Shown here one piece after another: positions 11,195 through 21,525 of a stretch of DNA of 64,000 nt. The stretch lies in NCBI GenBank assembly GCA_013339895.1, contig JABACO010000016.1:5906814-5970813 (forward strand), in the 5' to 3' direction. The position numbers and the translations under genes are program-made. The notes beneath the pieces are model-generated. The model was not told the DNA's origin and did no database searches. It saw only the letters and a program-made list of their open reading frames with translations. This DNA comes from Ephydatia muelleri (lineage: Eukaryota > Porifera > Demospongiae > Spongillida > Spongillidae). Numbering within the stretch: the stretch's first letter is position 1; each line of letters opens with the position of its first letter.

Positions 11195-12616
11195 TACTAT
11201 AATGTCTCTTTTTAGAAATGAAGTTATTTGACTAATCACTTCATTTGCACTTGATATGACCCATTAGTTAAGTGTTACCAGTTATTTAAATGGACACCCA
11301 GAACCCTCTGTTTAAAGTAAACGCCCTTACTGACCAGTAGTAGTAGTACAGTAAGCGACAACCACTATGTCATGATGGGGCTGCGTACAATATTACTGCT
11401 ACGGGGCAGAGAGAATGTCCCAGTTCCTCTCATAAGAAGTCATTGTAGATGATTCACCAGTTTTTCCACTATGGGTCAGAAAGCTCTATTCAATGGTGAA
11501 TCTGGGGGTGGGGGAAGACAAAAGAAGGTGTGGTGTGGGGGGAGGGAGGGTGTGTCCATTTCAGCTGCATCTTTATACATGTATATACATGTATATTAAT
11601 AATGCATGGAACATGTAATACAAATACAAAAGAGTGAAAAGGAACGGCAGAAATGCATACTCATCATCAGATGAAGAACCCATTCTTCACCAATGAAATA
11701 TATATATATTGGCAGTATGTATTTTAACTACAAATGAAATAAAAATAGTATGACAACAGTAAACAGATGTTAGCAAATGTAAAAATATACAAGGTCTAAC
11801 AAGCTAGCATCCCTACATATTAGAAAATTGCAGTACAGTTAAAATGTCTTGTCTGCATAAAATTTACTTGGTGACATTCAAGACCTTTTCTGTGCGCAAG
11901 CACTAGCTCACTGAAATAACTGCTATGTTAATGGATACTATGAAACAAACATACTAACTTAGTTGAAATACAAAAAGTAGTGTCATTATTTCGTACTCGT
12001 ATCTTTAAAAACGCCGAGGGCGTAATACAATATTTGTTCATTTTTTGCACAGTTCCACATGGGTCAATAAATCACCCATAGGAAGACAAAGCCCACATTT
12101 CAAACACTTCATCATCTGAAACATATCAACAGACTGTATGTACATTAATTGGTTATGAAAAACAAGCTGCTTACACTAGTTGAACCTGATTTCATGCATG
12201 ACATGTCTAAATCCTGCTGCAGTGGGACCAAATATGTTTTGCAGCATCCATATCTTTCCTTTAAGACTGCTGGTGAACTATATGTCAGGTTTGACAATGG
12301 TTCCAACTGTGCTGAATTAGGTTTTGCCTTGCACATGACGTAGCCACTTGAAAGGTGCGACTTTGAGAATGAATGGTATCCCTAAAGCTTTCTGCATCAA
12401 CATTCAAAGCAGAAAATCCTATAACTTTCTCCCCTAACCCAGCCATATGAAGTTTATCTTTTTCATCTTCACTGCTAGGGCTTGATACTGTTGATGATAT
12501 GCAAGGCAAACAAAGCGATGTTTCCATTCCGGTTTTTGCTGAGTAGATTTAACCCTGGTCTTCTGTTGAGCAAATGCAATACTTCATCTCCAGCAAGATT
12601 GGAATGCACATTTATA
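10661..12616 (-). repeat. Right arm of the 1,956-bp inverted repeat
   Basis: It matches 1-1956 inverted, with no indel at any point I aligned. It carries the end of the integrase gene, then decayed HECT 5' exons in the opposite orientation. HECT-like homology continues about 25 bp past 12616. Confidence 0.95.
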
Positions 12617-12641
12617 AGCTCACCAATCCGCAAATGTATGC
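11470..12641 (-). pseudogene. HECT ligase 5' exons, decayed copy (right arm)
   Basis: This is the mirror of the relic at 1-1145, with the same frameshift, three-base deletion and lost splice donor. It converges tail to tail on the integrase and stops before any HECT-domain exon. Confidence 0.85.
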
Positions 12642-13250
12642 TGTGGGTTTCAGAAACATATCAGTTGGAATAGTAGTTTTTCAAAACAGAAAGGTCAGAA
12701 CATACTAAACTATTCTTACTAAGATAATTGCGTACATAGTAAGCAAAGAAATCCTGATCGTATCCACACTTCATGTTGTGTATGCAAGAAGGCAGGTACC
12801 TGTTACACGCCTTGACGTCACGGTATATAATACATAACAAGGTTGAGGAATGGATAAGGATAAGGAAAGACGAAGCTACACAAGGATAATAAAGTTGAAG
12901 CTGTTGATGAACCAGTAATGTAAGGGAGTGACAAAGAGTTTAGCTATGAACATGTGGCATGATGGGAAGCAGAAGAATGTGTCCCAGAACCTGAGGAAAT
13001 TGGTACGTAATACAATGATTATTAATTTGTACCTCTCACATGATGTGGCTTTATCTTCAGCCATCTCCAATCACAGCAAGTACATGTGGCTATCCCACCT
13101 GAAGACCTAGGTAACATAAACAAGATTTCAATGTGAGTTGAAAAATTCTTTTTTTTTTTTATATTTAGGTTATACTGAGCCCAGTGTACTTGTAAGGCAA
13201 ACATCTTCATCACACAGCCTATGGTCAGTACATGTTGAGTACTCCACTAC
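12642..13250. other. Region beyond the foldback, no gene seen
   Basis: Unique sequence with a possible promoter at 12813-12832 (listed separately). No domain-bearing frame is present. Confidence 0.5.
12813..12832. promoter_or_regulatory. CRE palindrome next to a TATA box
   Basis: TGACGTCA at 12813-12820 is followed 3 bp later by TATATAATA (12824-12832). The pair looks like an RNA polymerase II core promoter. The CRE is palindromic, so direction is uncertain. No downstream gene was recognised on either side. It may be fortuitous. Confidence 0.3.
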
Positions 13251-13253
13251 ACT

Positions 13254-13256
<3 letters not shown>

Positions 13257-13312
<56 letters not shown>

Positions 13313-13316
13313 GCGT
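13257..13316. repeat. (GT)n microsatellite
   Basis: A nearly pure GT run, with more interrupted GT sequence continuing to about 13440. Confidence 0.95.
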
Positions 13317-13589
13317 GCAGAGGGCTTACACTAGTGTGTGTGTACAGGGTGTCTACACTTTGTGTGAGTATGAGTGTGAAGTGTGTGTATGTGTGTGTGT
13401 ACAATGATGTGTTGTGTGCTTACACAGTAGTGGTGTGTGTGAAGACAAAAGAAGGTGTGGTGTGAGGGGAGGGAGGGTTGATGAGTAGGTGGGTATGGTA
13501 TCAACTAGTGTAGCTCTAGGCACACCTAAACTAATCAGCCATTTAAAATAAAATTGTTTTCTCTTTGCAGCCTTGCAGGCCTCCACAGT

Positions 13590-13592
<3 letters not shown>

Positions 13593-13665
<73 letters not shown>
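13593..13665. repeat. (GT)n microsatellite
   Basis: A pure GT run of about 70 bp. Confidence 0.95.
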
Positions 13666-13666
<1 letters not shown>

Positions 13667-13669
13667 TTT

Positions 13670-16500
13670 TATTTATCCTACAGTCCTCAAATTCTACCTG
13701 ATGGAGAATTGCATGTGGATTCATCATGTTTGTCCAAATCAAGCTTACATCGTGTGAATGTGATCTGTACTGATTTCTGTTTGAAACCAGAACAAAAACA
13801 ATTTGTCTGGTTACAGTACAGTTCACTATATCACTGCTGCATGCAATTTTGCACTCCCCCACTTTGATTGATCCTCTGCAATACATGTATGGGTTCAAAC
13901 TTTTTTTACCCTACACAGGACCATAGAAACGAAGTCAAGTGAATATATTTAAATACTTGCATAGCATATGGGCTCATTGCTACTGCATGCTCACTGAAAA
14001 GCATGTTAGCATTTTCATGTGTGCTTCATTTAGTTTCAAGCTGATAGACATTTTAAAATACAGGCAAAGCAATATTACAATATGATCAATCCGAGCCTGT
14101 TTTTGGACAAAAATGTTAGCTGGTTCTTGTTTAAGTTCAAAATGATCATCTTTTGTGTCTTCCTTAATTCCTATCCATGTAATAATTCATAATCTTGGTC
14201 TACATTATTCTGTTAATGGAATATAGTTAATAGAACGATATTTTTCACTTGCAATTGGTGCATCTTTAGTGGATGCCCTCTGTAACCTTAACATTGGTGT
14301 TGTTTTGCAAATAGAAACTGCATACTGTGGGAAATGAAATCAATTCAAACCATGATCAATAGTGATGGGATATAATTTTTCTCATCCAATTTTCATGCTG
14401 GTACAGTCTTTTAGCACATGTATTTGTTGCCCACCAACAGAGCATTTTCTTCCATACTACTACTTTGAGAGAACTCTTAACATCAACTATTAATAGTATG
14501 TTAAACTTGACTAATCTGGTGTAACATGGAATATTGGGTGTTCTCAAGAAATGCAAGACGTTATTCTTTCATATTTTTGTACTATGCTGTGAAATATTAT
14601 TGTGATTGAAATATGTTGTATTCATTGTGAAGCACCCGGTATAAGTAAATGCAAGCTTTTAATTCGGACATAGATACTAGAGTAGAGCTCTAGTAAAACA
14701 TGATTAGCACACGGTTTGTCAAGCAAGTAGGCCAATCAGGAAATGTGTAATATACCGTGCTGCATCCGACCTCTTGACAGCACAGCTCAGCGCACTGTGC
14801 CAGTATGGACAATCGCATTGTGCAGAGGACAGAAATGTTGTATATGAAACCACAACTAGTAACAACCAGCACGGAAGGAAAGAGGTGTCATGGTAAATTT
14901 ACGCGCGCGAACTTCGGAGCGACTGCAACATCAAAGAAAGAAACCGGTAGAGAGCCAGCTACACTTTCCGAAGTACTGAAGGTCCTATCAGAAAGTCTTT
15001 CAATCGGTTAATTCTTCACGTATTGCTCTGGATCAAGCTCAGGCCCGTAGGTACACGGTAGAGTAAGATGTTAGCGAAGATGCGCATACGAAACAAGGCC
15101 GCAGCTAGCCGTAACTATCGGTCGAGCATTGTTCCCTGGTACAGCTGATCTGGTCAGAAGGATTTGATTTCGTTGCGCTCCCTTGTCACTTGTAACGAAA
15201 GGGTGATGAAAGTCGAAGCGAGAAGGTCGTGTAGCTGGCTCTAAACCGTGCACTACAGGTGTAAACAAGTGTTCTAATAAGAGAGCGTTCATTCGAATCG
15301 TCCGTAAAACAGCAACTTCTCTCCGTAAAACAGAGGCTTACTTTTTTTTTTTTTTGAAAAAAAACTTTTTTCCGTGAAATTTTTTTTTTCCAACATACCG
15401 TATTTTCGTGAATTTTGGCGGCTCGGGCGTTCCATAAATGTAGGCAGTTTCAATTTTTGTATCTCATACCGTCCAAAATTCTGGGACCATTTCTGAAAAT
15501 ATGATATTCCATAGACTTGTACACAAAATGGAAAAGAATCATGCTAATTAAGATATTCCATTAGTTATAACTAATGAACAGAGGGGGTTAGAACTTTTGC
15601 CACCCTCTAAAACTATTCTACAACTATCCAAATAATATATTATATGAAAAAAAGTGAATGTTGTCGAGAAGAATTTGGGGACCATTTTTAAAAATAGTAA
15701 ACCAGTTTTGGTGCAATAAGCCGCCATTTTAAAATTTGGCTAACGTGAGACCTCTAACTTGGACACGCCCATCTAGGGCAATTCTGCGAGGGTGGAGTCG
15801 AGGCAGAGGGCGAGGTGGACCAGGGGGCGGGGTAGACAGGGGGAAATGAACGTATAAACATAACTACATGGAATACTAAAAGCTTCGAGTCTGTGTTTTC
15901 TACACCGAGTAGACTGATCGTTGTCTTGAAATTAGAATGATAGTGTAGGCTGCATATACCTCGACCGGCTGCTCAGATAGGCCTATCTACGTACGCTGGC
16001 AACACTTCGTATTTTTATGTTAGCGGATCCTATAGGCCTACACGTAGCTGAATCGAGTGTCTGAGAAACAAACCAGCAGCCAAACGTGATCACATGTACA
16101 TGTACATGCGACACCTCCAGTTATCAAATTAACACAACAGCAACGCTAATACTTTGCAGATCCGAGGTGAGAAACTTTAAGCGTAGTTGTGTGGTTCCAT
16201 CCACGTACTCGATATCGATGTGTTGACAGTGTGATTCTGTGATTAGTTAGGTTCGAATCGGATGTAATGATAGTGCCCTTCACGAAGGGAGCATTTATTA
16301 GAAATCATGTATTACGCTGTTGTAGTATAGTTTAGCAGTAGCATATCGATTATGTATTGCGAATAAATTGTATATTTTGCCTCCAACACATGTGTATGCT
16401 TTTACTGTATGGTGCATATATACGTATGATGCTTGTGACGTAATGCATGTAACAGTGTAAGTGTATGCCCTTATAACTGATCTAGGTGTGTAAGTAAGGA
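13670..16500. other. About 2.8 kb with no recognisable gene
   Basis: I see no domain in any frame. A short plus-strand frame at 14805-15011 (68 residues, MDNRIVQRTEML...) follows a CCAAT-like ccaatcagg, but I do not recognise it. Poly-T and poly-A runs lie near 15342-15390. taccgtattttcgtg at about 15395 resembles a MITE end. Confidence 0.5.
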
Positions 16501-16514
16501 GGAAAAAGCTACAA

Positions 16515-16515
<1 letters not shown>

Positions 16516-16577
<62 letters not shown>
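16516..16577. repeat. (GT)n microsatellite
   Basis: A pure GT run that ends shortly before the MITE at 16604. Confidence 0.95.
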
Positions 16578-16579
<2 letters not shown>

Positions 16580-16603
16580 TATGTTTCTGCGGGCAATCAC
16601 ATA

Positions 16604-16863
16604 CCGTAAAGTACCACGAATAAGCCCCCCCCCCCTCCGCCCCCAACAATAAAAAATGGCTCGTGTTTAAACGTGCGCATCTCTGTAACCTCGAAAGTCT
16701 CCTCAAATGTATTCAGCATTTCAGAAACAGAAATGGTACCCGTACATGATTATGTAAAAAGATACGCAGAAGCGTTCGCGATTACGAAGATACGGACGTT
16801 TAAACACGAGCCATTTTTTATTGTTGGGGGCGGAGGGGGGGGCTTATTCGTGGTACTTTACGG
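16604..16863. mobile_element. 260-bp MITE with about 70-bp TIRs and TA target duplication
   Basis: The arms begin CCGTAAAGTACCACGAATAAG and run about 70 bp to cgtgtttaaacgt. They differ there only in the length of a C run (about 12 versus 8). TA flanks both ends (16602-16603 and 16864-16865), as for Tc1/mariner-type elements. It has no coding capacity. Confidence 0.8.
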
Positions 16864-16869
16864 TACATG

Positions 16870-17340
16870 TATGTGCAGAGTTTGAACTCTTCCAGAACTA
16901 CTTTTGAACCCACCTTTGTTGCATTTTACCCATGCATAGGAAGAAGGACCAATGTGACTGATCATACATGTATATATTCAGTCCCATTGGTCCAGGAATG
17001 GATATTTAGTTACGAGGATCTGTGTTGAAAGCAACAGGGGGTGGTGTTTCGGAATATAATTGGTGATGGGGCAAAAATAAGTTTTCCCTTCATACCATTA
17101 CATGGCGTGCCATGCAGTTATAGTAAATGGTGCAGACCAGCCTGATTAATTGGCTGAATGGCAAGTTACATGGCATGTGTAAATCAGAGGGTCAGTAAAT
17201 CCCTTGTAATGGTGTGCATCTTGTAAATGTAACATCTGTAGCAACTGAATGTCTTGAAACCATGAGTGTTACTGATAGATGCTGCATGTTGCCTACTCAA
17301 TCCTTCCTGTCTCTCTCTCTCAACCCCCCCCCCCCCCCGC
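16870..17340. other. No gene seen; ends in a pyrimidine tract
   Basis: Unique sequence, then a (CT)n and poly-C tract (about 17311-17338) that sits exactly at the left border of the segmental duplication. Confidence 0.5.
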
Positions 17341-17481
17341 ATTGCTTCCATCACCTCCAAGCTCATAGGACTTGGTGTCATTGAACTCATTTTTCTTTGT
17401 TTCTGTCAGTCACTGTGTTATCAGAACAAAACAATGCTTGCAATGGGATTTCAGCTTTCCACTTCATAAGCTGAGACATGC

Positions 17482-17513
<32 letters not shown>

Positions 17514-17934
17514 AGTGTGTGTGTGTGTGTGTGTGTGCACATGCCCTCCTCTGATCCTATCTTAATTTGGATGTTTATACAAAGAACAAAGGCACAATGT
17601 CATGAATTTTGTTGTGTGGCAAGACCTTTGCCCCACACATGCAACATACATACATGTACATACGTACATACATGTATATGTATGATACCTCCATAAAGTG
17701 AACAACTTCATGCACATGGTATTTGTGTAGGGGTTATTTGTGGGTGCAAGGGTCAAGCATTTTAATAAAAGATGATGGTGCAAGTACTGATACAGAGGCA
17801 GCAAAAACTGTTAGTCATTTTGAAACCACCCCCATGATGGGTGTGGCCTTAGGAAGAACAGTATCAAGTTTTTGAGGGGTGACTCTTTCATTTTAAGGGC
17901 ATCCTGACAAGAGAGTACATTCAATTTCAGTGAT

Positions 17935-17960
17935 GGATCCAGGATTTCCAGTTTGTGTGT

Positions 17961-17991
<31 letters not shown>

Positions 17992-18110
17992 GACAAATGA
18001 CCCATGCCCATGTCCTGCTCCAGCTGGGGTATGGGGGACTGGCTGTAAGCTCCTCCATAGGGTCTAGGGAAGAGCACATTACATTGTACTTCGACATCAA
18101 CCCATATTTC
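17935..18110. mobile_element. hAT-like element end (GGATCCAGGATTT type) with microsatellite
   Basis: cagtgatggatccaggatttcc at about 17929 resembles the CAGGGGCGGATCCAGG ends seen elsewhere in the window. It is followed by a GT run, a G run, and a diverged inverted version of the 'ccccagacccc...gagcttacag' subterminal block. The other end was not located. The equivalent in copy C is at about 59704-59870. Confidence 0.5.
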
Positions 18111-18163
18111 AAGTGTAGCTCCTCCCATGGATGTGAGATAAAATAACCACAGGCATTACCACT

Positions 18164-18167
<4 letters not shown>

Positions 18168-18225
<58 letters not shown>
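18168..18225. repeat. (CA)n microsatellite
   Basis: A pure CA run of about 58 bp. It is shorter (about 43 bp) at the equivalent place in copy C. Confidence 0.95.
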
Positions 18226-18226
<1 letters not shown>

Positions 18227-18775
18227 CCTCACAAGTAGTCCAATCTTCACACTATCTGCCAATCAAGTGAAGGTCTGCTCACAAGATACTTTGATTGTAT
18301 TCATTTTAGCCAGGACAATGGTTGTGTACACCTTGGACTGCCCTTGTGGGTTTTGTGGTAGCAGTCAGGCCCCAAGGCCAACATAAATAACAGTACCTAG
18401 GGAGATACATGTAGAAGGCCAACAGTACACTATATCAACGCTAATATACAACACATCTGTATCTGTACTGACTTGTTGAATGTTTGGGGCAGTACTAGCA
18501 GAGAGGAGAGTTGTAGAAGGATGCACACGGGTCCTGGGGAAGAGTGCTAAGGTATGACCGTATAAGGTCTAGGCATATTGAGTGGAGTACTCATGGAGGA
18601 GCCAAAGGACTTGTCAGGGTTAATGATCTTATTAATAAATAAGCTGATGACAATGTCATTAGTGTCCAACACAGGATCAGGGGGTCCCCCAGGAGGGCTG
18701 TCCTTCTCATGCTGAGAAGGTTGGAATCACAATATACTGGAGGAGCAAGGGAAAGTGAGGGAGGGGAGCAAGGGA

Positions 18776-18947
18776 AAGTGAGGGAGGGAGGGAGGGAGGG
18801 AGGGAGGGAGGGAGGGAGGGAGGGAGGGAGGGAGGGAGGGAGGGAGGGAGGGAGGGAGGGAGGGAGGGAGGGAGGGAGGGAGGGAGGGAGGGAGGAGGGA
18901 CGGAGGGATGGAGGGAGGGAGGAGGGAGGGAGGGAGGGAGGGAGGAT
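18776..18947. repeat. (GGGA)n tetranucleotide array
   Basis: About 170 bp of GGGA repeats with a few interruptions. A related purine-rich array continues at 19017-19215 with a period near 54 bp. Long Pro/Ser/Leu open frames on the minus strand are artefacts of this composition. Confidence 0.95.
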
Positions 18948-19404
18948 AAATGGTATGTGTAATTTTGCCAGAGATGTCCCTGCTGGTGTACATGTACATG
19001 ACTACAGGAGGACAGGAGAGAGGGATTGAGGGAGGGATGGAGGGGGGAGGGAGGGAGGGGGGAGGAAGGGAGGAGGAAGTGAGAGAGTAGGTGAGACAGG
19101 AGAGAAAGAAAGGAAGGAGGAAGTGAGGGAGTAGGTGAGACAGGAGAGAAAGAAAGGAAGGAGGAAGTGAGGGAGTAGGTGAGATAGGAGAGAAAGAAAG
19201 GAAGGAGGAAAGGGTATAAGAGCAAAGAAAGATGGAACACAAACTAAGTGATTGAAGTGTACACAATGTACCTGGGCAGGCTGGCTGCAGCACTGATGAC
19301 GCCCAACACCACGTTCCAACTGGAGTGCAGTGCCTATGGGCGTGACTGGAGGACCTGTCCAACAGATAACGTACTGAGCACAGATCATATACATGTACCA
19401 TGCA

Positions 19405-19640
19405 CACTGTTATTGGCGCATGTTGCACACAGTAGCAGAGAAGACATACATGTACATGTACAAAGTGAAGGGGAGGAGGCCGGTGGTGTTGTAGCTGATC
19501 ACAGTAAGGGGCAGGAAACCCGCCAGAGCACCATTGCAATACAAACTGAAGTTGATGAGGATGCCATTACTGTGAGTTGGCAAGTCCCAAGACACAATGA
19601 TGTAGGTGGAGCCCACATTCTGCACTGACACAGCATCAAA
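19405..19640 (-). pseudogene. Fibronectin type III-like domain fragment
   Basis: The minus strand reads an FN3-like pattern: DAVSVQNVGSTYIIVSWDLP (core tryptophan in strand B), then NGILINFSLYCNG and GLLPFTLY, resembling repeats in usherin-like adhesion proteins. A tacatgtacatgt insertion and a stop follow the TLY motif. In copy C (about 61090-61330) the same segment is broken by single-base indels. It could be an exon of a larger host gene with the rest outside, or a captured fragment. More FN3-like residues (SGVVSYIVYVN) lie at about 19855-19935. Confidence 0.45.
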
Positions 19641-19754
19641 ATCCATCCGGTGCTGGGGGAAGGAGGGGGAAGAGGATGACATCACATAACGAGATTGCAC
19701 ACAATCACATCACACATACATGTACATGTATCATAGATTATCTATGCATGTATA

Positions 19755-19860
19755 TAGTCAGTGACACACACATACACACGCACACACACATGCACACACA
19801 CACATGCACACATACACACATGCACACACACACATACACAAACACACACATGCCCAACAT
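19755..19860. repeat. CA-rich microsatellite (cacaca/tgcaca)
   Basis: Compound CA repeat with ATGCACA interruptions. A second copy lies at 61440-61545. Confidence 0.9.
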
Positions 19861-20382
19861 GCCTGCTTCTCCTGTTGTGATATTCACGTATACGATGTAA
19901 CTGACTACGCCGCTGGACACAGCTATGGACATGTACATGTAGCCCACTTGGGGGGGGGGGGGGGGGGCTACGCTACTAAATTCACATAGGCCTAGTATAC
20001 TCACCAAAACACCTGCGTCTCAGAAGATGAAAGCATGAAGGGCATACGTAGTTTGATCCCTGCATGGATCATTGTGCCTAATTGATGCGCTCCACTTCTC
20101 TCCAGTGCAACAGCTGATAAGTTAATTTTTAATTTGTGAATCGGTACAATTATAATTGTAATTCAAATTGTCTTGATAGTTACGTCACAGCTATTAAAGT
20201 TTATAACCTACCTAGCCCCGTTCGTTTATGAATAAATTATGCGCGGTAGAAATTAAATTTTTGTCTTGATTTTAGTTTACGAATGGTTCATGGTATAATC
20301 TTATAAAGCACAGATTCACAATCAGTCCGATTTATCGTAAATTATAAACGTGTTTGAAATTCAATTTATAAAAAAAAGCAAG

Positions 20383-20830
20383 ATGACCGCCTATGTATGG
20401 GCCATTTCTCCATATGATCCGTCTAAGTCGTTTCCTTTTCCAAAACGTTCGCTTGGATCGAAGGGTGAAACGCGCTCGTTTAGAGCAGAGTGGTGTGAAA
20501 GGCACAGCTGATCATAAATGTTATTGCAGAAGAGTTTGTTCGAGGTAACGAACACTGCCTGAGCCAGTTTGGTCATTGTATATAATATGTATGCAACATT
20601 TCAAAATTCAAATGTACCAATCGCAATTTCGATTTCATAGCATGATTTTTGGGCGGCGAACTGCAGTGAAATTCCTTATGGTTTAGGACGTTAATAATGC
20701 ATAATTTGTAAAGCTTCTGGGGCTCCGCCCCAGACCCCGATAGAGGAGCTTACAGCGCTCCCCCATACCCCCTGGCTGGGTGGGAGGGGGTGTAACCCCC
20801 TCCCGCAACCACCCCCTTCATTGTTTATTC
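20383..20830 (+). pseudogene. hAT (ZMYM-like) element: N-terminal exon joined to its 3' end
   Basis: From an ATG at 20383 the plus strand reads 42 residues including SFPFPKRSLGSKGETRSFRA and then EWCERH before a stop. I recall this pattern from the start of the TTF-type zinc finger in ZMYM-like hAT transposases. About 240 bp later (20706-20830) comes the 'ctggggctccgccccagaccccg...gagcttacagcgc' block, in the same orientation as it follows the hAT C-terminus at 52.5 kb. This fits an internal deletion derivative. The same residues are conserved in copy C (62085-62540). The right-hand terminus was not found. Confidence 0.45.
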
Positions 20831-20872
20831 ATTTGCCGGACCAATGTTTTGTACCTTCCAACGCCCATGTTG

Positions 20873-20996
20873 GAGGTTGACACCATCGACAATGTGAAGG
20901 CCAAGATCCAGGACAAGGAAGGCATTCCACCAGACCAACAGCAACTCATCTTCACTGGCAAACAGCTTGAAGACGGGCATACCCTGAGCTACTATA
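20873..20996 (+). pseudogene. Ubiquitin gene fragment, copy A
   Basis: The frame reads LEV then [20 protein letters not shown] and continues to [11 protein letters not shown], matching ubiquitin from about residue 15 to 60, with loss of the EPS residues and A46T and R54H changes. There is no start region, no second half of the beta-grasp C-terminus and no GG. It abuts the left end of transposon Y, as in copies B and C. Confidence 0.9.
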
Positions 20997-21525
20997 ACAA
21001 AAAACAGAATAATGCATTACACTCCATGTCACTCAAAGTTATTTTGAGTGACAATAAAATAAAAGTGGATGTCAAAATACCTAGTGATTGTCACTAGACC
21101 AATATGCTCACTTTTTTAGATCAATGAAATACACATCCATGAGTGGGTGTGATTTAGGGTATGCACATTAAAAAAAACCCAGGCGCAATAGGGAATTCAA
21201 CCTGCACGTGCATAACTAGTGAACTACCTGTGCCATCAACAGAAGGACCTCCTGTGCCATCAACAGAAGGACCTCCATCTGTGCCATCAACAGAATATTG
21301 ATCTATCACAGATTTCCAAGATGACCAGTAAATATACAGTGTTGTGTCTTGAATATTACTTACCCATGCCCCTCCATATGCTGACTTGAACAATGTTACT
21401 TTCTCATCATCAATGTGTTTCTCTATGAATTGCGGCATGACATAATGCAAGGATGGCTGATCATCAGTGAGGATGGCTGACTCATGGTCAGATGTCTTCT
21501 TGCTGAGAAGTTGATCTTTGACACA

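Noticed and set aside
13138..13898. Val/Cys and Thr/His repeat frames
   Set aside because: They are translations of GT/CA microsatellites.
16251..16261. GGTTCGAATC as a tRNA B-box
   Set aside because: No matching A-box, anticodon arm or acceptor stem could be folded around it.
18707..19539. Pro/Ser/Leu-rich frames of 177-270 codons
   Set aside because: They are translations of GGGA and purine-rich arrays in overlapping frames.
20391..20576. A minus-strand 61-codon gene conserved in copies A and C
   Set aside because: The plus strand gives a better explanation (hAT N-terminal motif); identity between copies reflects recent duplication.
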